A stretch of 64,000 nucleotides of DNA, from NCBI GenBank assembly GCA_014155875.1, contig JACEFZ010026832.1, positions 186,001-250,000 on the forward strand, read 5' to 3'. Below are positions 60,655 to 64,000 of this stretch, in pieces. This DNA is from Cepaea nemoralis (lineage: Eukaryota; Mollusca; Gastropoda; Stylommatophora; Helicidae). The notes under the pieces were generated by a model. It ran no database searches, was not told where the DNA came from, and worked only from the letters and a program-made list of their open reading frames with translations. The number at the start of each line of letters is the position of its first letter. The first letter of the stretch is position 1. Position numbers and translations under genes: made by a program.

Positions 60655-61100
60655 TTGATTGATTGATTGATTTAGGAATCGACATCACAGCATTCGGGGC
60701 ATTCCCATAAGTGCTCCGCCCCCATCCTCAGCAGCCAGCGAAGAGTTCCAACACTAATAGTACCAGTAGCAATCTGATTATAAGTCCGTCTCGCCTTTCC
60801 TTTCAGCGTCGGCCAGATCCCTTCTTCACTCCTCGTTGTCTCATTCTTGCTAGACCATGGTAATCCATTTGCTCCTCCGAGGTGTGCACGTGCTCCCACA
60901 AGGCCGCAACCACGTCTGCCTTGTCATGTATCAATACTCCACCAAGTTCTGCAGAGCCAGCCAATCTGTCCGCCTGTTCATTTCCCAGAACACCGGCATG
61001 CCCCGGAGAAAAGATCCAGGCGATGCTTGTCACCCGTGACCTCTGAAGCGAAGCAAGCCACTCCGCACGAAGTCTGCCTGTCCTCACCCTCGTCAGCATG
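60655..61100 (-). pseudogene. RNH-LINE copy, longest recent fragment
   Basis: Minus strand: MLTRVRTGRLRAEWLASLQR, SIAWIFSPGHAGVLGNEQAD, RLAGSAELGGVLIHDKADVV, then a frameshift near 60815 and TYNQIATGTISVGTLRWLLR, ECPECCDVDS, stop, (AATC)5. SPGHAGVLGNEQADRLAG is the C-terminal RNase H signature (His and Asp). 5'-truncated. Confidence 0.88.
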
Positions 61101-61559
61101 AGTACAGCCTAAGCACTTGCAAGTGGAGTAGGACACTTGGGTCTGTCAAACCTTTGTAGATCACCTGTGAAATATGAATAAAATTAGTGGAATGTAAACA
61201 ATATAAAATAACACAAAGTAATGCAGCTTTACAGAATAGAATTACAAACAATACAAGGATGTTGTGACTAGTCATCATCAACAAACAAATTCATATACAA
61301 TACACAACATATTCGTAGAGAAGACCCTTAGATGACGGGATGAGAAGAATAAATATATCTTATTCTTTAAGAAGGCCATAAATGCACCTGGATTGCCAGA
61401 CCCATCCTTGTATCTGGAAAACATATTCAAACATTCAGCTGTTGTAAGGCATGTAAGTTACATCGGGTCAGCAAATAGTAAACATTGGGAAGTGAGTGCG
61501 CTGAATCAGACACCGCGTTGACAGTTCAATAACAGATAGAATCACATAGAATTGCCCAT
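61101..61559. other. No gene recognised
   Basis: Short ORFs only. Confidence 0.4.
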
Positions 61560-61775
61560 CTCAGTACATGGAACAGCCCTGTCTGTCATTTATAGTTCCG
61601 GACATCAGGCGAAATGGCGGCTGGGATTGTCACCACTGAACAGAAGATTGATAGTTTATCAACAGGTCGGAAGTGCCCGACTAGGGAGAAAACGGTGAGA
61701 CTGTCATTTGGTATTTCCCGACATCAAACGGAATGGCGGATTTGACTGTCACCACATGACATAAAGTTGAGGGCT
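61560..61775 (+). repeat. Two ~118-bp promoter-like tandem units
   Basis: gtctgtcatttatagttccg..gacatcaggcgaaatggcgg..gtcaccac and gactgtcatttggtatttcc..gacatcaaacggaatggcgg..gtcaccac. A third partial unit (gccggacatcaacaacgtca) is at 61801, followed by CACGTG. Confidence 0.7.
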
Positions 61776-63480
61776 TGTTATGGGATACAGTGGAACACCT
61801 GCCGGACATCAACAACGTCACGTGCACAATGTAAGGGTGTTTGGAAAACCATGATTGGCAGCTTGGTATCGAAACTCTTTGTTGGAACTCGACAGTAACT
61901 CTCTAGATTGTTTTGGATGTCTAAACCAGTGATGACAAATCTAACCTTGATGGAGCCAGAGGGGGGATGGATCCCTGACAGGGGATGATCTGCCAATGTG
62001 CCACTTGTGTGGGGGCATAAAGGATAACGTCACGTGGCCAACTTTGGTAGTTTGCCATATAAACCCGAGTTAGGGCCAACTAGGGGGACTTGGAAATGTG
62101 GCTCTAGTCAGAGTGCAGGGCACTGCAGTGCCAGTGGAAATAATATCTACCGTGTGTTAATTAGTGACTTAATTTTACACGTGCCTATAATGGCAGATGT
62201 AGATATGATTGATAGGACTGCAGTAGTGCCATTTAAGGTATAACCTATTATAATATTAGTTCTAATTAATATAGACTGTAGCCTTGTTAAAACTATAGTG
62301 TGATGATTAGCACTGTTAGTGGAAAACTAGCTAGAGTAGAATAGTGATATTGGCTCTGCTAAGGTGAATAGAATACTGAGGTTGCACTCTGTATGGGTCT
62401 TTCCTTGTCATAGCCTGATTCGGCCCTAGGTGGGTAGCTAATCTGCTCTGTGACATAGTTTAGTTAGCTAAAGATCATTAAGCAAGGCAATAGGCTTACA
62501 CTCAGCCAATAGGATCAGTGACTAGTACTATCACCAGATGTGTTGTTTCTATCCTAGGTTCCCTACCAGATCCGAGGAAACTCAACAAGTTGTTAGGAAA
62601 GGTTCAAATCCCATTCGGAAGAACACCAGTGGAACAGTCAATAAAGTTGCGTACAGAACGTAACTAAAGCTAGAAGGAAGATGATTCACCAAAGAGGGGT
62701 GATGATTACTGATGCACCACACAGCAGTAACTAACTGAGAACATTAATGATAACTGATAACTGATAACTGATAACTGATTAATGATAATAGTTACCTAGT
62801 GTGATATAATCTCGTGTAATAGAACACAAGACATGATACGTGAGGCTAGATAGACACGAGTGAGGATCAATTACATTAACAATTAACATTAATAACTGTG
62901 TACACACTACAAAGGACTTGTGCATTTGTTTAGGAACGATAGGAACGGACATTGTGTAGGGTGCAACCGGTCCATGATTAACTGTTAATACCACCGGTGT
63001 CTACTTCGGATGATCAGGAAATGGGATTACCAGAGGTCTACAGAGACAAATCAGTATCCAGCAGGATGGTTTCGGCACTGGGTGAGATGTACATGTTCTG
63101 ACGTAACGTGCTGTGGTCTATCCTTGCTGGGATCAGCTGACTGGGTTGTTGTCTGAGAGTCCGATTCTACACACTTTATAGAACACGTCACACATTTTCT
63201 TCACATACACGTCTCATATACGTTACACTTTTCTTTTAATAAATTAATCTTTATTAATTTTTAGAAGCAAGAGTTGTTGAGTATGTTGCGTTGGGGAAGT
63301 ATGAGAGGGGGCATAGTACGACAGTGAGAGAGTGACAGGAGAAGGTGTCCACGGGCTGATGGAGTGTGTTGGACGGAAGCTGGTGGATTCTCCAGAATAT
63401 TAAAAAGGAGAAAAATATTATAATATGGGTGTCGGCTCTCTTCACTCCAGGGACGACACTGTAAAGGAGGACACGACACT
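61560..63480 (+). mobile_element. Possible LTR or promoter-bearing repeat
   Basis: Order of features resembles an LTR: repeated U3-like units, a CACGTG, TATAAAC at about 62058, a long non-coding stretch with (AACTGAT)n at 62745-62778, and AATAAA at 63238-63243. I could not find paired ends or a TSD, so limits are approximate. Confidence 0.3.
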
Positions 63481-63549
63481 AGGGGATAGATATAATTAAT
63501 AGGGTCATATTTATTAATTAATCAGGCTATTTATAATCTATTTTACACA

Positions 63550-64000
63550 AGAGATATAGAAATGGATGGAGAATTAAATTATTATTAATATTAACCACAA
63601 AGTGGCTTTAGCAACGAACTGTTAAATAAAGAACTGGTGTAACACAATTCCTATCTGTATAAGGCAAATAAAAAGGCAAGATGGCCGCCGATTGTTTTTT
63701 ACTTGAGACTGGCTGATGTGACCCACTTCAAATAGCTACTGTAAATTCCACCAACCATTTCAGATACTGACATTTTAAACAAAGATATAAAAGTGGATGA
63801 AGAATTCAATTATTACTAATATTAATCCATTAATGACTTTAGCAATGAACTTTTAAATAAATAACGGGTTTAAACAATGGCTGCTGATTTTTTCACTTGA
63901 GACAGACTGGCGTGATCCACTTCAAGCAGCTACTATAAATCCCACCGATCGTTTCAAGTAATGAAATTTTAAACAAAGATATAAAAGTGGATAAAGAATT
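63550..64000 (+). repeat. Satellite-like tandem repeat continuing past the window
   Basis: Units start (g)agatata(g/a)aa(a/g)tgga at 63550, 63784 and about 63977, spacing about 234 and 194 bp. Shared phrases: tattaatattaa/tactaatattaa, ttgagac, gatccacttcaa-like, attttaaacaaagatataaa. Confidence 0.8.

Noticed and set aside
61611..61640. ATGGCGGCTGGGATTGTCAC as the missing EXOSC8 start
   Set aside because: It resembles the human N-terminus (MAAG), but lies on the plus strand, opposite to the gene, within a tandem repeat.

Overview
Eukaryotic (metazoan) genomic DNA with one recognisable host gene and a very dense load of transposable elements. The host gene has consensus GT..AG introns, and the retroelement mix (I/Jockey-like LINEs with RNase H, RTE-like LINEs, an R2/NeSL-like LINE, a Penelope-like GIY-YIG fragment, Gypsy, and many tRNA-derived SINEs) fits a lophotrochozoan invertebrate. 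A mollusc is my best guess, but nothing in the window proves it.

Host gene: EXOSC8 (RRP43), a ring subunit of the RNA exosome, lies on the minus strand. Ten coding exons run from 46716 down to 10840, about 36 kb for about 0.8 kb of coding sequence. Exons 3-11 join in frame with proper splice sites and end at a stop codon at 10840. The most upstream exon seen (46681-46716) matches the family in a frame that is one base out of register. The first, ATG-bearing exon was not found. All other recognisable content is repeat-derived, much of it inside the introns.

Layout. 1-5.5 kb: Gypsy integrase relic, an RNase H-bearing LINE relic split by a 1.6-kb insertion with an 11-bp target-site duplication (TSD), and a LINE fragment. 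5.7-9.1 kb: a 3.38-kb solo-LTR-like element with a 5-bp TSD. 10.8-46.7 kb: EXOSC8 exons, with introns holding a rearranged I/Jockey-like LINE (14.5-19.1 kb), SINEs, a Penelope endonuclease fragment, Tigger-like and piggyBac-like non-autonomous transposons, and a full-length RTE-like LINE (33.1-40.5 kb) with a second, nearly full-length LINE nested inside it in the opposite direction. 43.7-45.1 kb: a LINE within a 30-bp minisatellite. 47-64 kb: more LINE copies with clear TSDs, an R2/NeSL-like LINE with RT, zinc knuckle and restriction-like endonuclease, tandem promoter-like repeats, a 688-bp solo LTR inside a LINE, a hAT element inside a tRNA-derived SINE, and a satellite-like repeat running off the right edge.

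Family labels A-G are local to this report. LINE-A: RTE-like, (GATGA)n tail. LINE-B: RTE-like with a C-terminal C2H2 finger. LINE-C: I/Jockey-like with RNase H. LINE-E: RTE-like with a TGATGA tail. LINE-F: a single C-terminal piece. RNH-LINE: ends in RNase H and a (GATT)n/(AATC)n tail. SINE-A to SINE-G as described. Many insertions keep exact TSDs, so their relative order can be read directly. No complete autonomous element was seen; the closest is LINE-B, with about three frameshifts and two nonsense codons.
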